64,000 nt of DNA, taken from Oxalobacteraceae sp. CFBP 8761 (GTDB lineage Bacteria > Pseudomonadota > Gammaproteobacteria > Burkholderiales > Burkholderiaceae_D). Both the position numbers and the translations under genes were made by a program. Position 1 is the stretch's first letter. Every line of letters begins with the position of its first letter. The stretch is taken from the NCBI GenBank assembly GCA_014841595.1, contig JACYUE010000001.1:2468996-2532995 (forward strand), written 5' to 3'. Shown here piece by piece: positions 26,512-35,235 of this stretch. The notes below the pieces were generated by a model, which was not told the origin of the DNA, made no database searches, and saw nothing but the letters and a program-made list of their open reading frames with translations.

Positions 26512-27966
26512 TCAGGCGTCGAACAGTTGCGTGTACATCCGGGTGGCCATCAGGCCCACCGTGGTGTGGTGCACTTCCGGCGACAGCAGGCGCGCCAGCA
26601 GCGCCATTGCTTCCTGCTTGCCGCTGCTCGAAGCAACCTGCTGCTCCAGCACACGCAGCTCGTTGCCGGTATCTTGCGCATCGGCGCCTGTGTGGCGGCG
26701 GATCAGGCCACGCACGGGGAATGCGGTTCCGCGCTCGGTGCCCAGGCCGTGCTGGTCGAGGGTACGCTGGCGCGCACGAGCAGTCAGCACGCGTGGTCCG
26801 GCCGCCTGCCCGCCGTCAGGGTGGCTCGTGATCCAGTCGCGCAGCACTTGCAGTTCGTAGGCATTGAACACACCGAACATCTCGGCGCGCTCGCCTTCCA
26901 CCAGACGCCAGAAGCGGCTGTGCTCGACTTGCTCGCCGCGCTTGATCCAGCCAGCTTCTTCGAGCGCGGCCAGGAATGCCGGGATCTGCGCTGGTTCGGT
27001 CAACCAGTCATTGACCGAACGCCCGGCCACGCGGCAGTAATCCGAGTGCATGTTCTTGCCGACCACGCTCTTGGCCGCCATGATGTCGACCAGTTCTTCC
27101 TGCAGATCGAATTCGCCAATCACCGACGTCGTGCTCGCACCCAGGTCGTTAAGGCGGTAGCCGTTGACGACGCGTTGCCAGAACGCGTCACGGTCACCCA
27201 CGCGCGGCATCAGGTCATGCACCGATTGCACGGCCTTGCGGGCATGGCCGCTGCCGGCGTTGTCGACCGTCACGTGCAGCGTGAAGTAATACGGGTCGAT
27301 GCCCAGTTCGTTGAGCTCGTAGGACGTGATCAGCAGGTGCAACGGCAATTGTTCGTAACCGAGGTTGTAGCCGATGATCTCCGGCAGGTAATGTTCGGCG
27401 TTGTGACCCAACGCGAGTTGCAGTGCGCCCTGCAGGAAATGGCTGTCGCTCAAGCCTGCCCAGCTGTCGCAGCCGTGCGTGGCCAGCAGCTTGCGGTACA
27501 GCGTCACGTGGTTCTTGTCCGGCAAGCCATCACCCAGCTCTTCGAGATACGTCTTGATCAGCGGGTGGAAGGCAACGTCGTCCCACTGGCGCACCAGGCC
27601 ATATAGCCAGGCGCCGTCGACCAGCTTGGTCGGGGCCACGCCCTTGATGAAGTACAGCGCATGGGCACGGGTGCTGAAATAGCGGCGGGGCGCGCCGTTC
27701 TTGCGCGCAGCCAGGTAGTCGCGGTATTCCTGCCCGACGATCTCGGCGCGCTCTTCGATCCACCCTTGCAGGTCATTCATGTTCGATGGCAGATCGACCG
27801 GCAGTTCGCGCGCGAGCGCGAGCTGGTCGTCGATGAACGACTTGGCGGCTTCAGGCTGCGCTGCCGGGTCGGCATACAGCGAGAAGTACAGATTCCTGGC
27901 ACCCTGGCCGGTAGGCAGCGGGGCACTCTGGACGCCTGGCGCGTCGGCTAACAGCATTGGGCTCAT
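26512..27966 (-). CDS. Haem-oxygenase-like iron-containing redox enzyme
   Basis: A 484-residue protein of the haem-oxygenase-fold family that often holds a non-haem di-iron site. The likely ligand blocks are PEIIGYNLGYE (about residues 194-204) and HVTVDNAGSGH (about 231-241), matching a Glu plus His-Asp-His arrangement. The C-terminal 200 residues are less conserved. Characterised relatives oxidise amino or fatty acids, including arginine derivatives, but the substrate here is unknown. It lies directly upstream of cphA on the same strand, which suggests a link to Arg/Asp metabolism or cyanophycin (inference). Start MSPMLLADAPG at 27966 has only a weak ribosome site. Confidence 0.8.
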   Translation of the reverse strand: MSPMLLADAPGVQSAPLPTGQGARNLYFSLYADPAAQPEAAKSFIDDQLALARELPVDLPSNMNDLQGWIEERAEIVGQEYRDYLAARKNGAPRRYFSTRAHALYFIKGVAPTKLVDGAWLYGLVRQWDDVAFHPLIKTYLEELGDGLPDKNHVTLYRKLLATHGCDSWAGLSDSHFLQGALQLALGHNAEHYLPEIIGYNLGYEQLPLHLLITSYELNELGIDPYYFTLHVTVDNAGSGHARKAVQSVHDLMPRVGDRDAFWQRVVNGYRLNDLGASTTSVIGEFDLQEELVDIMAAKSVVGKNMHSDYCRVAGRSVNDWLTEPAQIPAFLAALEEAGWIKRGEQVEHSRFWRLVEGERAEMFGVFNAYELQVLRDWITSHPDGGQAAGPRVLTARARQRTLDQHGLGTERGTAFPVRGLIRRHTGADAQDTGNELRVLEQQVASSSGKQEAMALLARLLSPEVHHTTVGLMATRMYTQLFDA

Positions 27967-28098
27967 GTCTCGATTCTTGAAATGCGTTCTATGGACGGTA
28001 CCGCATTATCCGTGCTCAGGCATGTCGAGAGAATCGGTAGGCGTGCTGTCGGCCTGTAAGATAGGGATTACAAAAATATTATTGAGTGACGCAGGTCA

Positions 28099-28725
28099 TT
28101 ATGCGGCTGCACCCAGCGCCAGGGCTTCAACCTGATCTGTAACCAGGCCACCGCCTGACAGTTGTACCGGCATTGCCCCGGCATCGAGCATGCGTGTCAA
28201 CGCGCGCTCGCCATCACCTGTGCTGACGTCCACGGCACGTATTGCTTCCGTTACGAGTAGCACCTCGAACCCTGCCGTCAGTCCATCGACGACCGTATTG
28301 AGCACGCAATAATCCGTTGCCAATCCGCACACAGTCAGACGCCGGATGCCGTGCTCACGCAGCGTCTCGGCCAGGCCGGTACCGTTGAAGGCCGAGTAGG
28401 CATCGACATCCACGGTGGTGGCTTTGGAAACGACCACGGCGTCATCGAGCTGCAGCGCCTCGGCAAAGCGTGCACCATCGCTGCCCGCAACACAGTGCAC
28501 GGGCCACGGCCCGCCCTGCTCGGCAAACGAACAATGCAATGCAGGATGCCAGTCGCGCGACACGTACACCGGCAGCGCATGCGCGCGATACAGGTCGATC
28601 AGGCGATTGATCGGGGCCAGCACGGCGTCGCCTTGCGGGACGCCCAGGCTGCCGCCGGGAAGGAAGTCGACCTGCGGGTCGACGATCAGGAGGGCGTCGC
28701 CCCCACCCAGCACGATGGCACTCAT
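28099..28725 (-). CDS. pncA: Nicotinamidase-like cysteine hydrolase (isochorismatase fold)
   Basis: A 208-residue cysteine hydrolase. Catalytic residues are all visible: Asp in LLIVDPQVDFLPGG near residue 16, Lys in VVVSKATTVD near 96, and Cys in CGLATDYCVLNTV near 140. Metal ligands are in SRDWHPALHCSF. The spacing fits nicotinamidase, which turns nicotinamide into nicotinate for NAD salvage. Related amidohydrolases of the fold act on other amides, so given the cyanophycin setting the exact substrate is less certain. AAAGGGA before ATG 28725 supports this start over an upstream in-frame codon. It lies between the permease gene and the iron-protein gene on the same strand. Confidence 0.85.
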   Translation of the reverse strand: MSAIVLGGGDALLIVDPQVDFLPGGSLGVPQGDAVLAPINRLIDLYRAHALPVYVSRDWHPALHCSFAEQGGPWPVHCVAGSDGARFAEALQLDDAVVVSKATTVDVDAYSAFNGTGLAETLREHGIRRLTVCGLATDYCVLNTVVDGLTAGFEVLLVTEAIRAVDVSTGDGERALTRMLDAGAMPVQLSGGGLVTDQVEALALGAAA

Positions 28726-28822
28726 GGTTGTTCCCTTTGCTGTTCGTTCACATGACGCCATGACAGCGTCGCCAACGAGAGCCTACCATGAAGCCCCCGC
28801 GCTGGCAGGGGCGCAAAACAGC

Positions 28823-30223
28823 TTACTGTGGCGTGTTATTCAGCAGCGAGTGCTTGCGTGCATAGCCAAAGTAGACGGCCGCGCCGATGGTCAGCCAGAT
28901 CGCGAACGCGACCCAGGTATGCCAGCTCAGGAACGACATCAGGACCAGGCAGAAGATGATCGCCAGGATCGGGATCAGCGGCACGGCCGGGCAACGGAAC
29001 GCACGTGGCAGGTCAGGACGCTTCTTGCGCAGCACGATCACGGCAATCGAGACCAGCGTGAAGGCGGCCAGCGTGCCGATATTGACCAGCTCGGCCAGCA
29101 CCGTCAGCGGCACCACGGCAGCGATCAGACCAAAGATGATGCCCACCAGCCAGGTTGCAAAGAATGGCGTGCCGTATTTCGGGTGCACTTTCGACAGGCG
29201 CGCCGGCATCAGGCCGTCACGCGACATCGCGAACAGGATGCGGGTCTGGCCATATGCCATCACCAGCATCACGGTGCTCATGCCCAGGATCGCGGCCAGG
29301 TCGACGAAGCCGGCGACCCAGTCTTCACCGGCCACTTGCAGCGCCAGCGACACCGGATGGTCGACACCCTTGAAGTCCATGTGCGGCACGATACCGGTCA
29401 TGATCGCAGCGACCACGACATACAGGATGGTGCAGATGATCAGCGAACCGATGATGCCGATCGGCAGGTCGCGCGCCGGATTCTTGACTTCCTCGGCCGC
29501 CGACGTAACGGCGTCGAAGCCGATGAAGGCGAAGAACACCAGTGCGGCAGCGCTCATCACGCCCGTCATGCCGTATGGCATGTACGGCTGCCAGTTCTCC
29601 GGCTTGACGTGGCCCACACCGACCGCGATGAACAGCAGCACGACGCTGATCTTGATGATCACCATCACGTTGTTCAGACGGGCCGACTCGCGCATGCCGA
29701 GCGACAGCAGGAACGTGATGGCCATCATGATCAGGAACGCCGGCAGGTTGAACAGGGTCTCGACGCCGGGCCGCGCGCCAGGCGCAGCGGTCAGCGCGTC
29801 AGGCAGTACGACGCCAAAGCCGGACAGCAGCGACTGGAAATACCCCGACCAGCCGACCGCAACGGTCGAGGTAGCCAGGCCGTATTCGAGCAGCAAGTCC
29901 CAGCCGATCATCCAGGCGACGAATTCGCCCAGCGTGGCGTAGCTGTAGGTATAGATGGAACCGGCGACCGGGACGGTCGAGGCGAATTCGGCGTAGCACA
30001 GCGCGGCGAAGCAGCATGCCATGGCCGCGATGACGAACGACAGCGACAGGCCGGGACCGGCCGTGACGGCGCCGGTGCCGGTCAGCACGAAGATACCGGT
30101 GCCGACGATGGCGCCGATGCCGAGCAGGATCAGGTCGGTCGGGCCGAGCACTTTCTTGAGGCCGCCCGGCTTGGCGCTTGCGGCGATCATCGCATCCAGA
30201 TTCTTGGTTCTAAAAATACTCAC
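28823..30223 (-). CDS. APC-family amino acid permease (YfnA-like)
   Basis: A 466-residue inner-membrane transporter with 12 or more predicted helices. The N-terminus SIFRTKNLDAM and the first helix block GIGAIVGTGIFVLTGTGA are typical of the cationic/broad amino acid YfnA branch of the APC superfamily. AALCYAEFASTVPVAGSIYTY follows in helix 3. The best start is GTG 30223, eight bases after GGAG. The longer frame would begin with TTG inside that ribosome site. A promoter at 30388-30416 gives a leader of about 158 bases. It is the first gene of the minus-strand run leading to cphA and might import Arg, Asp or another precursor (inference). Confidence 0.9.
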   Translation of the reverse strand: MSIFRTKNLDAMIAASAKPGGLKKVLGPTDLILLGIGAIVGTGIFVLTGTGAVTAGPGLSLSFVIAAMACCFAALCYAEFASTVPVAGSIYTYSYATLGEFVAWMIGWDLLLEYGLATSTVAVGWSGYFQSLLSGFGVVLPDALTAAPGARPGVETLFNLPAFLIMMAITFLLSLGMRESARLNNVMVIIKISVVLLFIAVGVGHVKPENWQPYMPYGMTGVMSAAALVFFAFIGFDAVTSAAEEVKNPARDLPIGIIGSLIICTILYVVVAAIMTGIVPHMDFKGVDHPVSLALQVAGEDWVAGFVDLAAILGMSTVMLVMAYGQTRILFAMSRDGLMPARLSKVHPKYGTPFFATWLVGIIFGLIAAVVPLTVLAELVNIGTLAAFTLVSIAVIVLRKKRPDLPRAFRCPAVPLIPILAIIFCLVLMSFLSWHTWVAFAIWLTIGAAVYFGYARKHSLLNNTPQ

Positions 30224-30387
30224 TACGTGTTCTCCAATCAAATAATGGTGTGGTCCCGCGTCTTGTCATTCCTGCGCCTGCCTGATGGGCGGGCGCTTTC
30301 CCGGGATCCTGCCTGGTGGGCCGGCTTGCCTGACCTGAAACCGCCGCTGCTTGTACCTGTCATCTCCAGCTTTTTCGCAGGTGTGCC

Positions 30388-30416
30388 AATATAACCAGAA
30401 TGTTGTCTCGAATCAA
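30388..30416 (-). promoter_or_regulatory. Promoter of the amino acid permease gene
   Basis: On the minus strand: TTGATT (30411-30416), 17-bp spacer, TATATT (30388-30393). Good match to sigma70 spacing. Confidence 0.5.
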
Positions 30417-30504
30417 AGCAATCTGCTGAAACGGGTGCAATTTACGTGCCCGCTGGCAAATCCAACGGAGCGTTGCGTAAACAGCGCGCCCGCATCGAGC
30501 GTCC

Positions 30505-30533
30505 TTGATTTCCCAAGTGCAACATTCGATAAT
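30505..30533 (+). promoter_or_regulatory. Promoter of the TPR-GGDEF gene
   Basis: TTGATT at 30505-30510, 17-bp spacer, GATAAT at 30528-30533. Transcription would begin near 30540, after ATG 30536, so that ATG cannot be the start codon if this promoter is used. Confidence 0.5.
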
Positions 30534-30601
30534 GGATGCTAGCCACCGCCCCAGCTCATATGGGCCGCCTCCCGCCGTTTGGACACCGCTGTTCCCCCGC
30601 C

Positions 30602-32650
30602 ATGAATGTCACCCCAAGACACTTGATTACCGGACTGCCCGCGCACGCGTCGAGGCGGCCCGGACTGCGGCCTGGAATGCGCCGCGCAATGGTGGCCTGC
30701 GGCTTCACCCTGGTGCTTGGCGGCGCACTGGCAGCGCCGAACCCGGCGTCGCGCCTCGACGACATTGCCGTCATCGCGGAACAACATCATGCACAGGCCC
30801 GCACCCTGTTGGTGCAGGAAGGCCCGGCACTGATCGCCGGCGCGCCCTATGCAGTGCGGATCCGCTATCTGTTTCTGTTGCGCCGGGTGCAGGTCGATGG
30901 CGGCAATTACCGCGACGCGTACGAGACCAACGAACAGATCATCAAGCTGGCCACCACTGCGCACGATCCGCGCAACCTGGCACTGGCCAGCCTGGGCCGC
31001 GTGTATCGGCTGATTGAAAACAATGATCCCGCTGGCGCGCTGGGCTTGCTGGAAACGCTGGGCGCCCGCTACCGCGATCTCGACAGCCTGGAGTTCAAGG
31101 CCGGGTTCGATGCACTGCAGGGCGCCGCCTTCAGCGCCGTCGGCCAGTACGATCGCGCGCTGCAGCGCTTCCTGCCCGCGCTCGAACTGGTCAACAACCA
31201 CCCCGATCTGTGGAGCCCGCGCAAAGCCGACATCCTGCTGGCCATGGCGCGCATGTACGTCAATGCGCGTGATCCCGTGCGCGCGCTCGAGACGCTGCGC
31301 GAAGTACGCGCCAGCAAGGCAAGCCTGCCGCCGCGACTGGATGCGGCGGCGTCGTTCCTTGAAGGCCGCGCGCTGATCACGCAAGGCCAGCCCGAAGCCG
31401 GCCTGGTCGCGCTCGAGCGGGCGCTCGGGCTTGCGCAAACGCATCAACTGCTGTCAGTCGAGGCCAATGTGCTGGGCAATATTGCCAACGCCTACCTCAA
31501 GCTGGGCCGCTACGGCCAGGCCGAAACAGCCGCGCGCGCCGCCTTGATCCCTGCCAGAGACAGCGAAGACAGAATCAGCCTGCAGATGGCAACCGCGAAC
31601 CTCGGCTTTGCGCTGTTCGGCCAGCGGCGCTATCAGGAAGGCATGCGCCTCGTCGACGAGGTCAGCGCCGCCATGCGCCAGGCGGGTGCCCTGTCCACGC
31701 TGGGCCGCATCCTGGACGAGAAAAGCCAGGCGCTGGAGCGGGCCGGCCGTTTCAAGGAAGCCCTCGCCACGCTGCGGGAGCGCGAAAAGGTCGTGCAGCA
31801 ACTGGCGCTGAATGACCGCAACAAGGCGATCTCGGCGTTGCAAGAGCAATTCAAGTCACGCGAACGCGTTGCCCAGATCGACAGCCTGCGCCTGGAAAAC
31901 GCCGCGAAGGATGCTGAACTGCGTCACCGCACGGTGATCCAGACGGCCGCCTCGCTGGGCGCCGCGCTGGCTCTGCTGCTGTGCTCGGGCGTGCTATGGC
32001 TGTATCGCAAATCGGAACGCACGGGCCAGCGCCTGTCGGAATTGAACGCCGAGCTGGCCCACTATTCGGCGCATGACCCGCTCACGGGACTGCACAACCG
32101 GCGCTCGTTCCAAGACCGCATGCGCAGCCGCACCGGGGAAGCGGCGCCGCAACCGGATGCCGCGGACTGCTTCACGCTGCTCGATATCGATCATTTCAAA
32201 CGCATCAACGACGATTACGGCCACGCCGCCGGCGACGCCGTGCTGGTCGAAGTGGGCAAGCGCCTGCGCGCCACGCTGCGCGAGTCGGACATGGTGTTGC
32301 GCTGGGGCGGCGAAGAATTCCTCGTGTATTCGCAGGGCGTCACGCCGGCGCAGCGGCCACTGCTGGTGCAGCGCATCCTCGACGCGCTCGCCAGCGCGCC
32401 GGTGCTGCTGGCCGACGGCACGCTGCTGGCCATCAGTGCCACGGCCGGCGCCGTTGCGCTGCCGTTTGCCGCGGGTGAGGACGACGCGCCCGCGCCATCG
32501 ATGGATTGGCAGCAAGCCATCGCCCTGGCCGATCGCGCCATGTACAAGGGCAAGGAAGCAGGCCGCAACCGCGCGTATATCGTGGCCGGCCTGCGCCGCC
32601 CGGAAGGCGCCCTGCAGCTCGACCTGGTGTTGCCGGGTATGGCGGCCTGA
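30602..32650 (+). CDS. Membrane diguanylate cyclase with TPR sensor region
   Basis: About 682 residues from ATG 30602. A signal-type hydrophobic segment (MRRAMVACGFTLVLGGALA) is followed by a large periplasmic helical region with TPR-like repeats (for example LSVEANVLGNIANAYLKLGR). Then come a coiled coil (SALQEQFKSRERVAQIDSLR), a membrane helix near residues 444-468, and a cytosolic GGDEF domain with an intact GGEEF at about 569-573. It should make cyclic-di-GMP in response to an outside signal. ATG 30536 precedes the likely transcription start. ATG 30677 gives the neatest signal peptide and is a real alternative. The stop is 2 bp from the convergent kinase gene's stop. Confidence 0.88.
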   Translation: MNVTPRHLITGLPAHASRRPGLRPGMRRAMVACGFTLVLGGALAAPNPASRLDDIAVIAEQHHAQARTLLVQEGPALIAGAPYAVRIRYLFLLRRVQVDGGNYRDAYETNEQIIKLATTAHDPRNLALASLGRVYRLIENNDPAGALGLLETLGARYRDLDSLEFKAGFDALQGAAFSAVGQYDRALQRFLPALELVNNHPDLWSPRKADILLAMARMYVNARDPVRALETLREVRASKASLPPRLDAAASFLEGRALITQGQPEAGLVALERALGLAQTHQLLSVEANVLGNIANAYLKLGRYGQAETAARAALIPARDSEDRISLQMATANLGFALFGQRRYQEGMRLVDEVSAAMRQAGALSTLGRILDEKSQALERAGRFKEALATLREREKVVQQLALNDRNKAISALQEQFKSRERVAQIDSLRLENAAKDAELRHRTVIQTAASLGAALALLLCSGVLWLYRKSERTGQRLSELNAELAHYSAHDPLTGLHNRRSFQDRMRSRTGEAAPQPDAADCFTLLDIDHFKRINDDYGHAAGDAVLVEVGKRLRATLRESDMVLRWGGEEFLVYSQGVTPAQRPLLVQRILDALASAPVLLADGTLLAISATAGAVALPFAAGEDDAPAPSMDWQQAIALADRAMYKGKEAGRNRAYIVAGLRRPEGALQLDLVLPGMAA

Positions 32651-32652
32651 GG

Positions 32653-34620
32653 CTAGACCGGCAGCGGCGCGCGGCGTGCGTTGACCGCCGCCACGGTCTG
32701 CAGCAGCGCCGCCGGCACCAGCGGCTTGGCCAGAAATTCATCGAACCCCGCCGCCAGCACTTTCTGTTCGTCTTCCTTGCGCGAAAACGCCGTCAGCGCG
32801 ATCACTGGCACGCTGGCGACCAGGCGGTCCGGCAAGGCGCGCACCTTGCGGATGAACTCGAATCCATCGACGACCGGCATGCCGATGTCGCTGATGATCA
32901 GGTCGGGCCGGTGCTGCGCGATCAGGCGCAGCGCTTCCTGGGCACCGGTGGCGGTCAGTATCCTGGCCTGGCTGGGCGCCAGCACTGCCTGCACCAGTTC
33001 GAGCGAGTCGAGCGCATCGTCGATCACCAGCACCGTCAAGCCCTGTAGCGCCAGCGCCGTCAGCGGCAACCCTGGCACAGGCACCGCTGCGGCAGGCGCC
33101 GGGGCACAGCTGCTTGCGAACGGCATGCGCAGCGTGAAGGCCGCCCCCTGCCCTTCACCCGCGCTGGCCACGCTCAGCGCGCCACCCTGCAAGTCAATCA
33201 GCTGGCGCGCAATGGCCAGCCCCAGACCCAGCCCCCCATGACGCCGTGAAGACGATCCATCAGCTTGGCGGAACCGGTCGAACACGAATGGCAGGAACGC
33301 GGCCGGGATGCCGGCGCCGGTATCCTGCACCGTGATCTCACTGGCGTCTTCCAGGGTGCGCAGCGTCACGGTCACGACACCGCCCGGTTCACTGAACTTG
33401 ATCGCATTGGACAGCAGGTTCACCATCACCTGCTGCATGCGGCCGCTGTCACCAAGGATGCGCCCTGCCCCGGCATCGAGATCGCTGATCAGCGTTACCT
33501 GGCGTGCCAGAGCCGCGGGCCGCGTCGTGTCGAGCGCGGTGTTGATGAAGTCGTGGGGTTGGAGCGGCACGTGATCGATGCGCACCTTGCCGGCCAGCAG
33601 GCGGCTCATGTCGAGCATGTCTTCGATGAGTTCGGACTGCGCACGTGCATTGCGTTCGATCGTGCACAGGCCGCGCTTGAGCGAAGCATCGTCGCGCCCG
33701 CCTTGCAGCAGCAATTGCGACCAGCCGAGCATGGCGTTGAGCGGTGTGCGCAACTCATGCGACAGGGTGGCCAGAAAATCATCCTTCATCTGACTGACGT
33801 TTTCCGCATCGAGTCGCGCCTGCTGCTCGATCAGGAACAGCTTCTGGCGCTCGGCCGCGGCCACGAGCGAGGCGGCGATGGTCTGGTTGCGCTCTTCGAG
33901 ACGTGCATCGAAGATTGTCGCGAGCAGTGTGATACTCAGCAGCAGCACCGTCGTGATCGTCACCATCGCCGCCAGGTAATCCTGGTCGACGCCCACCAGT
34001 GCGGCGCCACAGACACTGCCGGGTGCGAAACGTGCGGCGGCCATGCCGGTGTAATGCATGCCGGCAATTGCGCCGCCCATGACGACGCTGGCCACCAGTT
34101 GCAGCGTGCGGCGCGAGCGAGCCCCCTCCTCCATGCGCATGCCGATCTGCAGCGCCAGCGCCGACGCGCCGATCGCGATGGCGACCGACAGCCCGAACAG
34201 CCATGGCGAGTAGGTGATTGCAGGATGCATCTGCATGCTGGCCATGCCGGCGTAGTGCATGGCGTTGATGGCAAGGCCCATCAGCAACGCACCGGCAGCA
34301 AGATGCCGCGGCCGAACCGTGCGGTGCCGCACTTGCCAGAGCGCGAGGCCGGACGCGACGACCGGCAACAGCCACGAGACGAAGGTCGTCGTCGTGTCGA
34401 AGCCGATCGGCAGCGGGAGGCGAAACGCCTGCATCCCGACAAAGTGCATCGCCCAGATGCCGCTGCCCATGGCCATGGCCCCGCCAGTAATCCAGACATA
34501 CCGTGCGCGCCCCTGTGCCTGTCTGACGCGCATGACCAGACTCAGGGCGGTATACGACGCCAGTATGCCGACCAGGATCGAGACGACGACCAGCAAGGGT
34601 TGGTAATGCCCATTCACCAT
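32653..34620 (-). CDS. MHYT-domain hybrid sensor histidine kinase
   Basis: A 655-residue membrane hybrid kinase. The N-terminal seven-helix MHYT sensor holds the three motifs MHFVGM, MHYAGM and MHYTGM, thought to bind copper and sense a gas such as oxygen or NO. HisKA follows with SHELRTPLNAMLGW (His near residue 288), then HATPase with NLLSNAIKF and DTGAGIP and a GLGLGLAIARQL box. A C-terminal receiver domain has its Asp in LIISDIGMPVVDGF near residue 576. ATG 34620 is preferred; the frame extends 76 codons upstream with no homology-like features. No separate output regulator is adjacent, so it may pass phosphate to an Hpt protein elsewhere. Confidence 0.92.
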   Translation of the reverse strand: MVNGHYQPLLVVVSILVGILASYTALSLVMRVRQAQGRARYVWITGGAMAMGSGIWAMHFVGMQAFRLPLPIGFDTTTTFVSWLLPVVASGLALWQVRHRTVRPRHLAAGALLMGLAINAMHYAGMASMQMHPAITYSPWLFGLSVAIAIGASALALQIGMRMEEGARSRRTLQLVASVVMGGAIAGMHYTGMAAARFAPGSVCGAALVGVDQDYLAAMVTITTVLLLSITLLATIFDARLEERNQTIAASLVAAAERQKLFLIEQQARLDAENVSQMKDDFLATLSHELRTPLNAMLGWSQLLLQGGRDDASLKRGLCTIERNARAQSELIEDMLDMSRLLAGKVRIDHVPLQPHDFINTALDTTRPAALARQVTLISDLDAGAGRILGDSGRMQQVMVNLLSNAIKFSEPGGVVTVTLRTLEDASEITVQDTGAGIPAAFLPFVFDRFRQADGSSSRRHGGLGLGLAIARQLIDLQGGALSVASAGEGQGAAFTLRMPFASSCAPAPAAAVPVPGLPLTALALQGLTVLVIDDALDSLELVQAVLAPSQARILTATGAQEALRLIAQHRPDLIISDIGMPVVDGFEFIRKVRALPDRLVASVPVIALTAFSRKEDEQKVLAAGFDEFLAKPLVPAALLQTVAAVNARRAPLPV

Positions 34621-34846
34621 GAAAGCTTCGCTGCTTGAATGTTTCGGATGCCCGCACGTGCTCAGACACAGCGCATGTCGGGTAGTTGTACGACAAGTGT
34701 ACAGGGCGAAACGACTTGCGCGATTGAATTCAGACCGTCCCGCGGCCTGTTTGACCGCGTTTTTTTGACAATAACTCATGTCAAAAATGTGCGTGACGGT
34801 AAGCGGGCCAGCTGATCGCTTTGCAGCGCAGATCGGAGCACAATGC

Positions 34847-34882
34847 AAAAAAGGCTTGCACGGTGAAGTGCAAGCCTTTTTT
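34847..34882 (-). terminator. Intrinsic terminator after tRNA-Val
   Basis: Perfect 15-bp stem (34847-34861 with 34868-34882) with loop GGTGAA. It ends in six T on the minus strand and six A/T at the opposite edge. It lies 16 bp after the CCA end of the first tRNA. Confidence 0.85.
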
Positions 34883-34898
34883 GGTCAACCATATTCGT

Positions 34899-34973
34899 TG
34901 GTGGGAAGTGCAAGTTTCGAACTTGCGACCCCTGCAGTGTGAATGCAGTGCTCTACCCCTGAGCTAACCTCCC
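34899..34973 (-). tRNA. tRNA-Val (anticodon CAC)
   Basis: A 75-base cloverleaf with encoded CCA. The acceptor stem starts GGGAGGT and pairs with ACTTCCC. The D arm is GCTC/GAGC, the anticodon stem CTGCA/TGCAG encloses TTCACAC (anticodon CAC, reading GUG), and the T arm is GCAAG/CTTGC with loop TTCGAAA. It is identical to the copy at 35105-35179. Confidence 0.95.
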
Positions 34974-34984
34974 AGCGAGGCCGT

Positions 34985-35013
34985 ATTATGCCACAGCGGA
35001 TAAATTATGCCAA
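34985..35013 (-). promoter_or_regulatory. Promoter of the first tRNA-Val copy
   Basis: On the minus strand: TTGGCA (35008-35013), 17-bp spacer, CATAAT (34985-34990), about 12 bp before the tRNA. The second copy has a related CATAAT at a similar place. Confidence 0.6.
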
Positions 35014-35070
35014 ATGGCAATCGACTGTGTGCATGCGGGCGGCGCACTGTATAACTGGCGCGGAAACGAA

Positions 35071-35096
35071 CAAGGCCAGCATCTCTGCTGGCCTTG
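35071..35096 (-). terminator. Hairpin after the second tRNA-Val copy
   Basis: Perfect 10-bp stem CAAGGCCAGC / GCTGGCCTTG around ATCTCT, 8 bp after the CCA end of the upstream tRNA. The T-tract on the minus strand is short, so termination may be partial. Confidence 0.5.
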
Positions 35097-35104
35097 CAAA
35101 TTCT

Positions 35105-35179
35105 TGGTGGGAAGTGCAAGTTTCGAACTTGCGACCCCTGCAGTGTGAATGCAGTGCTCTACCCCTGAGCTAACCTCCC
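35105..35179 (-). tRNA. tRNA-Val (anticodon CAC), second copy
   Basis: Identical in all 75 bases to the copy at 34899-34973, with encoded CCA. The two lie 131 bp apart with a promoter and hairpin between them, so each is probably an independent transcription unit created by duplication. Confidence 0.95.
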
Positions 35180-35235
35180 GAAGCGAGGCATATTATGGCA
35201 CAGAATTTTCTTGGCGTCACCCCTGCGCAGCACGA

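Larger units (their letters stand above)
30224..30601. other. Divergent regulatory gap of 378 bp
   Basis: No gene is seen. It contains the permease promoter on the minus strand (30388-30416) and the GGDEF-gene promoter on the plus strand (30505-30533). The permease leader of about 158 bases is long and GC-rich, but I recognise no riboswitch in it. Confidence 0.5.

Noticed and set aside
30224-30381. Riboswitch in the permease leader
   Set aside because: The leader is long, but I see no conserved core of a known amino-acid riboswitch. GC-rich stems alone are not evidence.
30536-30538. ATG 30536 as start of the TPR-GGDEF gene
   Set aside because: It lies at or before the expected transcription start of the promoter at 30505-30533 and has no ribosome site.
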